From contig CM074809.1 in NCBI GenBank assembly GCA_037447605.1, forward strand, positions 2,603,297 through 2,667,296: a stretch of 64,000 nucleotides of DNA, read 5' to 3'. Shown piece by piece: positions 1 through 10,025 of this stretch; positions within the stretch are counted from its first letter, which is position 1; each line of letters begins with the position of its first letter. The position numbers and the translations under genes were made by a program. The notes under the pieces are model-generated. The model did not search any database, was not told where the DNA came from, and saw only the letters and a program-made list of their open reading frames with translations. Source of the stretch: Zygnema circumcarinatum (taxonomy: Eukaryota; Streptophyta; Zygnematophyceae; Zygnematales; Zygnemataceae).

Positions 1-560
1 TCATCGACCCTGTGGATAAGACTAGACGGACGAACAGGTGGCGCCACCGCCGTGGGGGAATGCTGCGGTACCGTGCGCGCGACGTGACGGGACGCGCCGT
101 AGGGGGGCTGCCCCTGATCGGAATCGCGGCGACGGAGGACCAGAAAGAATTTCAGCTGCCCGGCCGCCGCTCGCCCAATCGCGGACGATTGATTTCGCTG
201 GGTGGGCAGAATAAACCATTTGAATTCTGCCCTGAGCCAAACTTGACCTGCCCGGCCGACGCTCACCCAATTGCGGACGTTTGCTTGGAGGACTGGGCAG
301 CCGAAAACAGTTTAGGGCTGCCCCGGACCAAACCTTCTGCTGCCCGGACGACAGACGCCCAATCGCGGACGTTTGCTTCACTGTTGGGGCAGCCAAAACC
401 ATTTCCAATCTGCCCGTGGCCAGACCTGAGCTGCACCGGCCGACGCTTCGCGGACTCGCGGACGCTTGCCTCGCGTAAAGGGCAGCCTGTAATAGTTTTG
501 GGCTGCCCGGGGTCTTCACCAAGGCCTCGAACCGCCGCGAATGGCAGCCGAAAACATTCC
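1..560. repeat. GC-rich minisatellite element, copy 1 (cut by window start)
   Basis: Imperfect repeats of about 60-70 bp built around the words GCCCGGCCGACGCTCGCCC and CAATCGCGGACGTTTGCTTC recur from about 145 to 500. The first 110 bases match copy 2 at about 5320-5430 closely, so this copy is truncated by the window edge. The open frames across it are a by-product of GC-rich repeats with few stops and are not annotated. It runs straight into a CAATGG palindrome array and then a GA-rich tract, the same order as in copy 2. Confidence 0.75.
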
Positions 561-584
561 GGGCCAAGTGCTCTACGGATCACG

Positions 585-845
585 GGTTGGATCAACCATT
601 GGAATGGTGGCGATTTGTAAACCGTTGTTTCCGATATAGCCAACCATTGGATCCAATGGTTGGGTGGGGCGGGAATCAATAGTTCAATGGTTGCAGTCAT
701 TGGCAACGGTTAACTTGTAGCCAGCCAATGGTTGCAACCATTGAGATGGGGAAAAAGGGAGAGAGGGAGAGAGGGAAAGGGGGGAAGGGAGAGTGAGGGA
801 GGGAGTGAGAGTGAGGGAGAGAGAGAGAGGGAGAAAGGGGGAAAT
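585..845. repeat. CAATGG palindrome array followed by GA-rich tract
   Basis: From 585 to about 745 the words CCATTGG, CAATGGTTG and GTTGCAACCATTG alternate, forming potential hairpins. From 746 to 845 the + strand is almost pure G/A. The same pair of blocks follows repeat copy 2 at 5820-6270, which indicates that they move or duplicate together. Confidence 0.8.
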
Positions 846-1012
846 GACATTGATAGAGGCATGTTTCCATTTTACAGAATTGGCTGAAAACAGAGGTAGG
901 GGCTTGCTGGTTGCTTTTGAAACCCCTGCTTGGAACCTTCTCTGTGATAAGCAACAGTGTGGAAAAGCTGAGGCCAAGAAGATAAGAAGACGATGTTCAA
1001 CAGCTGCTGTAC

Positions 1013-1195
1013 CGAGGGATGAGGAACTGCGATCCATGAGAGCTAGCACTATCCGCTGGTCTGCTGAAGAGTCCCTGTCAGTTGAAGCATAGTAATGCGC
1101 TTCAAGGTCAGCCATGGCCACCGCCGCCTGCTCTCCGAGCTGCTCCAGGCTCCTCCCTACATCCTCCGTGTGTTCCTCGAACTTAGAGCTGCGTT
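1013..1195 (-). other. Candidate exon of an unidentified minus-strand gene
   Basis: On the minus strand an open stretch is bounded by a plausible acceptor (ccattgcag before 1195) and a plausible donor (gtacag after 1013). The predicted peptide is helical and charged, containing SKFEEHTEDVGRSLEQLG and a run of D, S and R residues near its end. I do not recognise it and found no neighbouring exons. It lies where the first coding exon of the plus-strand VPS2 gene would be expected, so it may be a chance open frame or a remnant of an overlapping gene. Confidence 0.22.
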
Positions 1196-1260
1196 CTGCA
1201 ATGGCGGCGTTCAAAGAGGAGAAATCGGCAAAAAGTGGAGTTGGGCTGTGGCTATTGCAG

Positions 1261-3035
1261 AGCTCCTGCTGGATCGCTCCATTCGGGACATCGAGCGGGA
1301 GAGGCAGCAGCTGCAGGCACAGGAGAAGAAACTGATCGCAGAAATAAAGAAGACTGCAAAGCAGGGGCAGATGGTGGGCTTTTCGCTTTCCTGTCGCTCC
1401 CTCGAGCCATTTGTTCAGCCGTGCGTGCATCATGACGAAGTGCAGGGTTCATCATCTTAATTTATATGCCTTCCTTCGTTTTTAGTTTTGAATGAAGCGT
1501 ATTGTTTGCATTCATTCATTGTCAAATGTCGATGCTGTGTACGCAAAATATGCATGTGAATATTTATTCTTTATCGAATGGATAGAGGTCGGTTTTGCCG
1601 CCTGCTTTCTGCAGAAGCGTTTCGCTTGCCTAGTTGGATAGTTGTTCTGCACTTAACATGACTAGTTTTGCCACTTTGTGTTTCAACTTACGTCGAAATT
1701 CTTATTTTTCTCCCACTGTTTGCTCAGAAAACTCGACTCTGTAAAGGCGTCTGTGTTTTCCGTACTAATGCTCTGGCAGGGAGACCGGCTTGCAGGGAGC
1801 TGTGAGGGCGAACAAGGCACCAAATAACAAAGTTTTATGGGCTGAAGTCTCAGCTGCAGGGCATTTCATTAAGAATACAGGTAAGAAGGCAGCTTTTTAT
1901 CCAATACTCAACATCCATTTTAGGTGCATTTTGGTAAAGCAAAAGCTTGAGCCTCTCAGGCAAGCACTAGAAGTGGATCAGCTCTAACCTGATGAGACGT
2001 TTTTGCATTTGAAGGGCGTGTTCTGCCAGCTGTTGAAAGTTTTGTGTTTGTGTACAGACTCTGAAGTCGACACAGGCCATGGCGGAAGCCATGAGGGGAG
2101 TCACGAAGGCCATGGGCCAAATGAACAAGCAGCTCAACCTGCCCGCGCTCCAAAAGATAATGCAGGAGTTTGAGCGTCAGAATGAGAAGATGGAAATGAC
2201 TTCGGAAATGATGGGGGATGCCATTGATGATGCCTTGGAAGGAGACGAGGAAGAGGAGGAAACGGAGGAGCTCGTGAATCAAGTTTTGGATGAAATTGGA
2301 ATTGATTTGGATCAGCAGGTTCGTGCTCTCTTCTTTGGAATACGATATCTTGTCAATTGCTCAATATGTTATAAAAATTCAAGGGTTGGACGCTCGATCC
2401 TGATACCTGATCCATGTCATTGGTTGAAGTTGCTGCGAGTCCCCATGAATTCAGCTCATGCCGTTGTTAGTGCAAAAAGTTGGGTCAGTTAGGTCCATCA
2501 GCAGACTCGGATTGACTTCAAATTCACGTACTCTCTCCCAATGCAAAGACCATTCCTTCTATATAAAAGGCACATACACTTAATTATCGAAAGCACTCAC
2601 CCACATGTATGGTCTAGTAAAGCAGAAGGTCATATTGCTGCTGTTCAGTAGATGCGGTAAGGCACATTCGTCTGTATATAGTCTAAGCGGGGGGGAGATG
2701 GGAAGGGAGGAAGAGAGAGAGAGGGATTCCTGGGATTCCACTTTTCCTTCTCCCCACCCTCCTTCCAGATGCATGCGGCCTGTCTCCCATGCTGCCAATA
2801 ATCTCCATTAGCAAGCCCCTGAATCTCTTACTGACGGGAATTTAAACATTTTTCTGCCTTGCCCCTCCTTCCGCAGCTTGTCAACGCTCCTGCGGTTGCC
2901 GCCCAGCCCCAGGTGCAGGCCACAGCCGCCAAAGTTGCTCAGCCGGCGGGAGCAGGGGGAGGAGGCCCGCCCCCTGAAGGCGACGGCATAGACAGCGACT
3001 TGCAAGCTCGGCTGGACAACTTGAGGCGGCTGTAA
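1261..3035 (+). pseudogene. VPS2: VPS2/CHMP2 ESCRT-III subunit, first exon missing and one exon damaged
   Basis: VPS2 (CHMP2) is an ESCRT-III subunit that polymerises on endosomal membranes during multivesicular-body sorting. Recognised exons: 1261-1373 (LLLDRSIRDIERERQQLQAQ onward, ends KQGQM), 1796-1880, 2058-2318 (starts TLKSTQAMAEAMRGVTKAMG) and 2877-3035 (ends DSDLQARLDNLRRL, the C-terminal MIT-interacting motif that recruits VPS4). An acidic stretch and VLDEIGIDLDQQ precede the tail, as in the family. The second exon reads GAVR, then one extra base, then RTRHQITKFYGLKSQLQG. Both flanking exons are phase 0, so this exon should be a multiple of three (about 105 nt by family alignment) but is 85 nt, and the conserved VMAKDLV part is absent. 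No first exon encoding the usual basic N-terminus was found upstream. Either this is a decaying copy or the assembly has lost bases. The family call is secure; functionality is doubtful. Confidence 0.72.
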
Positions 3036-4016
3036 AGGCGCAATGTACATATGTATGGCTAGTGGTGTGATGCTTAACGGGGAGTGATATTTTTTACGCT
3101 CATGGAGCACCTGATTATAGTCCTCGAATGACTGGGTACTGAGTGGTGGGGCCAACATAAGTAGGCTGTGTGGGAGGAGTTCTATGTTCTAGTGCAAACA
3201 TTTGTTTCAAGAGTTGTTGATTCTGTTTTCACGGTGGAGGGCGACCTTCCCTTCCCCACCCCCCTCCATCCCTCTCTCCCTCTCCCACCACCTGGACAAT
3301 CACTCTCGATGCAATATTGTCAGAGAAGGTGATGACAAGGTTACAAAGACAAGTGCTGGCGATTCAGCCAACCAACTCCTAATCATTTCTATCACCTCAG
3401 TGCAGTGATGATGCAAATAGACCAATGCGCTTGCCAACAGGCCATGTAGCTTGAAAAGCCCATGTTTCAAAAGATTCCGCATGGAGCTGTTGAGGTCCGT
3501 TGGTTCTCGACCGACCAACCATGCCAACGCTTTCAGTCATTGACAATGGCTGGCTTGGTAGCCAGCCAATGGTTGCGACCATTGGCAATGGTTGGGTGGG
3601 GCGGGAATCAATTGGTCCAATGGTTGCATTCATTGGCAACTTTTGGCTGTGTAGCCAGACCAATGGTTGCAACCGTTGGCAATCTACACGCAGGAGCAGC
3701 AGCAACATACCAACATAGTGCTGCAAAAAACAGGTACAGAGAGAGTCATACAATCAAAAAGACCTTTTTTTCATCAAAAAGGACAGCCTTTTAAGGCAAC
3801 AAATTTACAACTGACAATTTCTGACACAGTTATTCTGCTATGTGGACTCAAGGACTGTGGACCGCTACAGAGCGTGACAATTGTCACGCTGTGCTTCAAT
3901 ATGAAACAAAAACCATGCATCATGCAGGATATGCTGCTGTAGGGGGCCACACTTCTTTCCAACCAAAAAAAAAATTGCCTTATTTCTTCCTACTCTATTT
4001 TTACACCCTGTCTCAA
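3036..4016. other. Intergenic region between convergent genes
   Basis: The 3' flanks of the VPS2 gene (+) and the unknown gene (-). Apart from the CAATGG palindrome array at 3505-3690 and a short C/T-rich run near 3230-3290, I see no gene. Confidence 0.6.
3505..3690. repeat. CAATGG palindrome array
   Basis: Alternating CAATGGTTG, GTAGCCAGCCAATGG and GACCATTGGCAATGG words repeat about every 60-70 bp. The order of sub-blocks, including GGTGGGGCGGGAATCA, matches the array at 5820-6215, so these are copies of one repeat and not independent simple sequence. Confidence 0.8.
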
Positions 4017-5001
4017 TCAAGGACACAGAGGACACTTGAAGCCCTGGCCATCCTCAGATGGCAAAAACACTCCTCTGGGATCAGTCCACATCGGATGGAG
4101 AGGCTTCACTTGCAGCATTTTGTCTAAGCGGGCCAGTGACTGGCGCAGAAGAGCCGATTCACGCGCCAAGGCCGCATTGCTCGCCTCGATATCCCAACCG
4201 CTGTTCAGCCTTTCATGGATGGTAACCAAATCTTGGAGGTCGCTTCCCAGCTTCCGTTTCCAAGAAGAGGAGCTCTGCAAATTTCTTCCCACTCCCATTT
4301 TCCCTTCCCCGGGACCATTGCGGCGGCGGCTGTACTGCGGCTCACTGAATGCATTTTGGCTTGCACTAAAAACTGGCGAGGAGTCGCGGAACAGAGGCCG
4401 CCTCGCACTGAATAGCGGCTCAGGCTCATCATAGAGCGGCGCCTTCAAGTTCGGGTAATCTGAGGACTTGGCATAATAATTCTTCGAGTCGCGCACAATG
4501 GGATATGTCTTCACAGTCTGGGGGAGCTGTATTGCAAACAAGATATCAGCAAACGCCAAATCAGTCAAGCGTATGCATACAAACCTTCAAAACTAGCCCA
4601 TACAAAAGCAAGCAGCACAAACGCAAAAAGCACTTTCCGATGCTAACCACCCTTAAAACAAAAAGCTTGAAATATTTGAAAGGTGCAGCAAGTCATACCC
4701 GACGAGGATTCGCTAACTCCTTTGCGAACTCCTCGTGCAACCAGTCCACCGCGAAAAGGTAGGCCTTTCCGAGTTCCGTGGCGCCCACAAGCAGCCACGC
4801 CCAAGCGCTGTATCCAAGCACCGCCATGGCAGCCAGCGCATGCCAGGAGACGGTGCACCACACGAGACAAAGGTCTTCCAGGTGCGGGCGAGCGGCTGCA
4901 GCAGCCTTCAGCCCGCCGCCCAACGCTGCTGCGAGCAGCTGCAACAGCTGCAGCCAGAAGGAGCAGAAAGCTGCCGCCTTGGCAGCACCTGGCACGGCCA
5001 T
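4017..5001 (-). CDS. Two-exon protein of unknown function with hydrophobic N-terminal half
   Basis: Model: exon 1 5001-4699 (101 codons, from ATG at 5001) and exon 2 4526-4017 (170 codons including TGA), joined at phase 0 with gtatga donor and atacag acceptor, giving 270 residues. The first exon is strongly hydrophobic: MAVPGAAKAAAFCSFWLQLL begins a segment of about 35 residues, and a second (CTVSWHALAAMAVLGYSAWA) follows after a short charged gap, so one to three membrane helices are likely. The second exon is soluble, with a Tyr/Pro-rich start (LPQTVKTYPIVRDSKNYYAK), a basic middle, a short predicted helix rich in Leu and Arg, and a C-terminus ending FKCPLCP. I do not recognise the family. 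The start codon lies next to a GA-rich repeat tract at 5010-5110, so the promoter is probably repeat-derived. Confidence 0.6.
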
Positions 5002-5009
5002 GGATGGGC

Positions 5010-5127
5010 AGGAGGAGAGAGAGAGCGAGAGAGAGAGAGAGAGAGAGAGAAGAGAGAGAGGGAGAGTGAGCGAGAGAGTGAGAGAGAGCGGGTGGTCGGT
5101 GAGGGAGGGAGGGAGGAAGGAAGACAT
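5010..5127. repeat. GA microsatellite
   Basis: The + strand is nearly continuous (GA)n and GAGN for about 100 bp directly upstream of the minus-strand start codon at 5001. It belongs to the same GA-rich block seen at 746-845 and 6216-6270. Confidence 0.85.
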
Positions 5128-5815
5128 GACAGCCCGGGCCGTGGGGCGAGGCCTTGGGGAGGGACCCGGGCAGACCAAACCTATTACAGGCTGCCCCATA
5201 CGCGAAGCAAGCGTCCGCGATTGGGCGAGCGTCGGCCGGGCAGCTCAAGTTTGGCAGCGAGCTGCCCGGACGACAAAGGGGTGGCCCAAAATGGCCGGCC
5301 GCGCGCCTACCTCATCTCCCCTGTGGATCAGACTGTACGGACATACAGGTGGCGCCACCCCCGTGGGGGAATGCTGACGTACGGTGCGCGCGACGTGACG
5401 GGACGCGCCGTAGGGGGGACTGCCCCTGATCGGAATCGCGGCGACGGAGGACCAGAAAGAATTTCAGCTGCCCGGCCACCGCTCGCCCAATCGCGGACGA
5501 TTCATTCGCGGGGAAGGCAAAATAAACCGTTTGAATGCTGCCCGGCGCCAAACTTGAGCTGCCCGGCCGACGCTCGCCCAATCGCGGACGTTTGCTTCGA
5601 GGACGGGGCAGCAAAAAACAGTTTAGGGCTGCCCCACACTAAACCTTCAGCTGCCCGGACGACGCACGCCCAATCGCGGACGTTTGCTTCACGGTTGGGG
5701 CAGCCAAAACCATTTCCGATCTGCCCGTGGCCAGACTTCAGCTGCCCGGCCGACGCTCGCCCAATCGCGGACGTCCGCGAAGGGTAGCCGAAAACATTCC
5801 GGGCCAAGGGCTGGA
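5128..5815. repeat. GC-rich minisatellite element, copy 2
   Basis: The element begins near GACATGACAGCCCGGGCC. A leading unit is in inverse orientation (GCGAAGCAAGCGTCCGCGAT), then a 100-bp unique part contains GGTGGCGCCACC, then direct units carry GCCCAATCGCGGACGTTTGC. The inverted and direct units could fold back on each other. It matches copy 1 (1-560) and copy 3 (6274-6480). No coding potential is convincing despite several long open frames. Confidence 0.75.
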
Positions 5816-5819
5816 CGGA

Positions 5820-6270
5820 CGACCATGGGTTGGATCAACCATTGAAATGGTCGCGATTTGCAAACCGTTGGTTCCGGATCTAGCCAACCATTGGATCCAA
5901 TGATTGGGTGGGGCGGGAATAAATGGTCCAATGGTTGCAGTCATTGGCAATGGTTGGTTGGATAGCCAGCCAATGGTTGAAACCATTGGCAATGGTTGGC
6001 TGGGTAGCCAGCCATTGGTTGCAACCATTGGCAATGGTTGGATGAAGCAGGAATCAAGGGTCCAATGGTTGCTGTTATTAGCAATGGCTGGTTGGGTAGC
6101 CAGCCAATGGTTGCAGCCATTGGCAACGATTGGGTGGGGCGGGAATCAGTGGTCCAATGGTTGCAGTTATTGGCAATGTGTTGCTAGGAAGCCAGCCAAT
6201 GGTTGCAACCATTGAGAGGGGGGAAAAGGGAGAGAGAGCGAGAGAGAGGTGGTCGGTGAGGGAGGGAGGG
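5820..6270. repeat. CAATGG palindrome array with terminal GA-rich tract
   Basis: About 395 bp of near-tandem units of roughly 60-75 bp, each carrying CAATGGTTG, GTAGCCAGCCA and CCATTGGCAATGG, followed at 6216-6270 by a G/A tract. Both strands remain open in more than one frame because the units lack stop triplets. The translated repeats (for example VATIGNGWLGSQP) are therefore not taken as protein. Confidence 0.85.
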
Positions 6271-6273
6271 AGA

Positions 6274-6480
6274 CATGACAGCCCGGGCCGCGGGGCGAGG
6301 CCTTGAGGAGGGACCCGGGCAGCCCAAACCTATTACAGGCTGCCCCATACGCGAAGCAAGCGTCCGCGAATGGGCGAGCGTCGGCCGGGCAGCTCAAGTT
6401 TGGCAGCGAGCTGCCCGGACGACAAAGGGGTGGCCCAAAATTGTGGGCCGCGCGCCTACGTCATCTGCCCTGTGGACCAG
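6274..6480. repeat. GC-rich minisatellite element, copy 3 (5' part only)
   Basis: Nearly identical to 5128-5335: starts GACATGACAGCCCGGGCC and runs to CCTGTGGACCAGACTG, where similarity to copy 2 stops and an A-rich sequence (aaaataaaaaacaaaaac) begins. It is a truncated copy or one junction of a larger rearranged array. Confidence 0.75.
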
Positions 6481-7086
6481 ACTGAAAATAAAAAACAAAA
6501 ACAAAATAAAAAGGTTTTTTCTATCTTCGTCCGAGCCGCTTGATGACGTCAAAACAATGGCGTCATCGGATTTGCCGGTTTTCTCCCAAAAACCAGTCGT
6601 CGTGACGCCCTCTCAAGTTCTCGAACTTGCAATGCGAGAAGCGAAAACCGTGACGTGACAGAAAGCAGAGCTTCGAACGTCTGCCTTCGCCATAATAAAT
6701 AAAAAAAGAAAAGGAAATATGTATTTGAGAGTGGAGCCGCGCTGCAGATGGGACCGTTGCTTTCAGCAGTCCCTCCTCCTCCGGCTCTATGTCTTCGGCA
6801 TCATGGGCAACTTTCCTACTCGCCTTCAAGATAACACTGTCAACTTCCTTCATTGGGCTTCACTGCTACTCGACACAAGGTAGAAGAGTCAGTTGAAAGA
6901 CACAGGTCTGACCTCTTTGACTCAACCTCCGACGGGTTTTGCTACAACCCCAACCTCTCAAGGACTCATTGGACCGCACCGTATGCAGGACCTGCGCGCA
7001 ATACATTTGTAGGAAACTCGCGCCAAAATTCGTGATGTTGTACAGGCAGCTCTCAGCGCTCTCTCAGGCTACTCTACGCATGACTT
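6481..7086. other. Intergenic, with a weak minus-strand open stretch
   Basis: On the minus strand an ATG at 6853 opens a charged peptide beginning MKEVDSVILKASRKVAHDAE and continuing DIEPEEEGLL. It looks coding-like for about 40 residues and then loses character toward 6700. It could be a first exon truncated by the repeat at 6480, or a chance frame in the 3' flank of the NYN-LOTUS gene. Nothing else is recognisable. Confidence 0.25.
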
Positions 7087-9986
7087 CTACCGCTGCTGCT
7101 CTAAGCCCCCTCCTCCTCCCCTTCTACTGCTGTCTCTGGCAATGTCACCACTCAAGCTCGTGCTTTCGGAAGAGCTGGGAAGATCATCCGTTTGCTTTGC
7201 CACTGCCTCCGTGCTCTCCCTCTCCCTTCTCTCCTCATACTGAAGCTTCTGCAGGTCTTCATACCCATAGCTCACCCATGTGCCTTCTGCCTGCGGCTTC
7301 TCTCCCCCTCTATCATCAGCACTGCCGGCCTTCGCTGCTGAGGGCTCAAAACTCTTCTCTAATAGCTCAGATGCCTCGGCAGGTTCGTTTGGCCCTTGTT
7401 TCGGTGGGTCTTTGCTCTCATCCGCAACCATCTCCAGTCTGTTCGACCGGATTCCTTCGCCTCCAATTTCTTTCTCTTCCACTTCTTCTCTCTTCTCTTC
7501 CTGTCCGTAACATACCACCGTAGATTCTCCCTCCAGCGTACTGGGTTCCGAAGGAAGCTCAGCTGAAGGTTCCTGCTCTACATTTTCTACAATTCCTTGC
7601 AGCGAATCTTCCCTATACCTAAGCATAACAGACTCAGCAAGGTTGCTTGAATCAGCGACATCCACTTCACTTGTAGTGGCATTTACTTTCCCACTCCAAG
7701 TGCTGCCTTCCGTACCCCTCCCACTACTTCCTTCGCCCCTGTCCACCTCTTCATCCCACCACTCCTCGGTTGCTACTTGCCACATATGCTCCTCTTCCTC
7801 ATCCTCCAAAACTTCAGTCGTTTCTCTGAAACTCGATGTGGCATCTTCAAATTCCTCCTCTTCTCTACCTAAGGGTGGCGTTTGGATGACTACATTCTCA
7901 GTTTCTGATGTAGTTGTGTCTTTATGACTGCCAGATTCACACGACTCTTCCTCTTTATCAGATTCCCTCCTTTCGCCTTCCGAAACCTCGTCCACTGCTT
8001 CAGAGGCTTCACTCTCCGTTACTGTCTTGCTAGCCACAGAAAGCCCTGCATTATCCTCCACAGCAGTCTGCACCTGTGCATCATTCATGTTTTCCGTTTC
8101 CTCTGCATTCCTAGAGGGTTCAGGCGCATCTCCATAAAGAGCCATTAGGGACTCCCCGCAGTCTTCTACGACTGTGAGCTCCCCATTCATAGAAGCTGCA
8201 ATTACTTCCTGTGTTGCCTCTTGGAATCTTTCCTCCCCTTCAATCTCGTGATCAGCACATTCGTCGCCAATCTTCGTTTTTCCCATCACTCCAATTTTTT
8301 TGCCCTCTTCATCCTCAGGGTTCTGCTGTGCATCAGATACACTAGGCGTTCCCTTCACGAAGGAATTCTCTTCAACGGACCGCACGCTCTCTTCGAAACG
8401 AGGCTCAGTCTCTTGGCAAGATTGTATGGATATGCCCACACTCAACTTCATGTCGCCTATACTTATTTCCTCAGATTGTTGCAAAGCAGCTCCACTTCCT
8501 TGCGAAAGCTCATTACCAGCAACCAGGGGCCCGGACTTGAGACTATCATTCACTATCAATTTCTCCCTTTCCACCTCTCCCTCTCTCAGCACCTCCCCAC
8601 CCGTTTCCACGTCGTTTGCTACCACCACTGTCTCCTCTTCTCTCGGTTCCCCCGTTTTCACTGTTCCCTCCTCCATTCCTTCTATCAAAGCTTCTCTGTT
8701 ATCTTTGATATTCTCCTCTCGAACCATGTCCACTCCAGCTATCTCCTGGATTTCCATCTTGATCGATTCACCATCAGACACAAGACTGTCCAACTCCTTG
8801 ACTACCCCACTGTCTGCTATTCCATTTGATAACCTATTCTCACTACTTTCTCCTTCTCTATCTTCTTTATCAATTCCCCCTTCGTTAGACTCCATAGTTG
8901 GTTCCCCCCCCTGGTTTCCCATGCTTTCCTCCCCTTCCAAATGCCGTGACTCTCCCTCTGCGCCCTCCGCTCCCCTCACACCACTACTTGACCTCTCCAC
9001 TATTTTTTCCGTATTCCCTCCCTGCTCATCAACCGTCGCTATCCCCACAAGTCCTTGCAGCGCTCTGTCCAAGACATCCACCCCCACGTCATCCTCCACT
9101 TGACCTCCTTCCCTTGGCTGCAAGTTGGGCTTCTCTCCCGCTCTCCTAACATGCCACGTGTCCCAAACGGCCTGCCCCTGCGGCCCCTCCAAGCGCTGTG
9201 GCGGCACCCCCAACAGCTGTGCGTCAAGCAGGCGAGGGTGGAGGGCCTCTGCCTGCGGGCGGTAGAGTTGGAAGTCGAAGCTGCAAGGCTGGGCCAGATC
9301 GCCCATCTCGTCGAGGAAGGTTTGGATGGTGTGCTGGGCGACGGACGGCTGCGATCTGCCGCTGCGATATCCAAGGGCTGCGAGTGCTGCTGCCAGATAG
9401 CGCCCAGTGCAGTCAAGATAGTATCCCTCCAGGAGGTCGGCCCACACGCCCTGCGGACTGACTTGCAGAGTTGCCCAGAGGAAAGTGCGGAGGTTCGAAT
9501 GGGCGACTGCCACTCGGCGGAGATTTTGGCGTCGAGGAGCGAGCTGGAGTGAGCCCACCTGCCATACGAGGGAAAAACTAAAAACCTAGCATTAGCTGAT
9601 TCATACGTGCGACCCACTTCTTTCGCTCTCTCTTTCTCTCTCCCCCTCACCCCTCGCCCCTCTCCCATCTCCCCTCTCCCCTCCCCTCTCCCCTCCCCCC
9701 CTCCCATCTCCCTCTCCCTCCCTCCCCTCCCCCCTCTCCCTCCCTCCCCTGCCCCCTCTCCCCTCGTCCCTCTCACCCCTCTCGACTCTCTCCTCTCCCC
9801 TCTCCCCTCTCCCCCCCCCTCCCGCCTCCCCATTCTCCCTCCCGCTTCCCTCCCTCCTCTCCCCGTCTTCCCCTCTTCCATTCGTCCCCTCTCCCCCTCC
9901 TCCCTCCTCCCTCCATCTCCTCCCCGTACCCCCTCACCCTCCCTTCCCACTTCCCTTCTCCCATTCTCCCCTTCTCCCCTCCCACG

Positions 9987-10025
<39 letters not shown>

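Noticed and set aside
5735-6215. Long open frames translating to VATIGNGWLGSQP repeats
   Set aside because: They follow the CAATGG palindrome array in several frames and on both strands; no protein-level constraint is visible.
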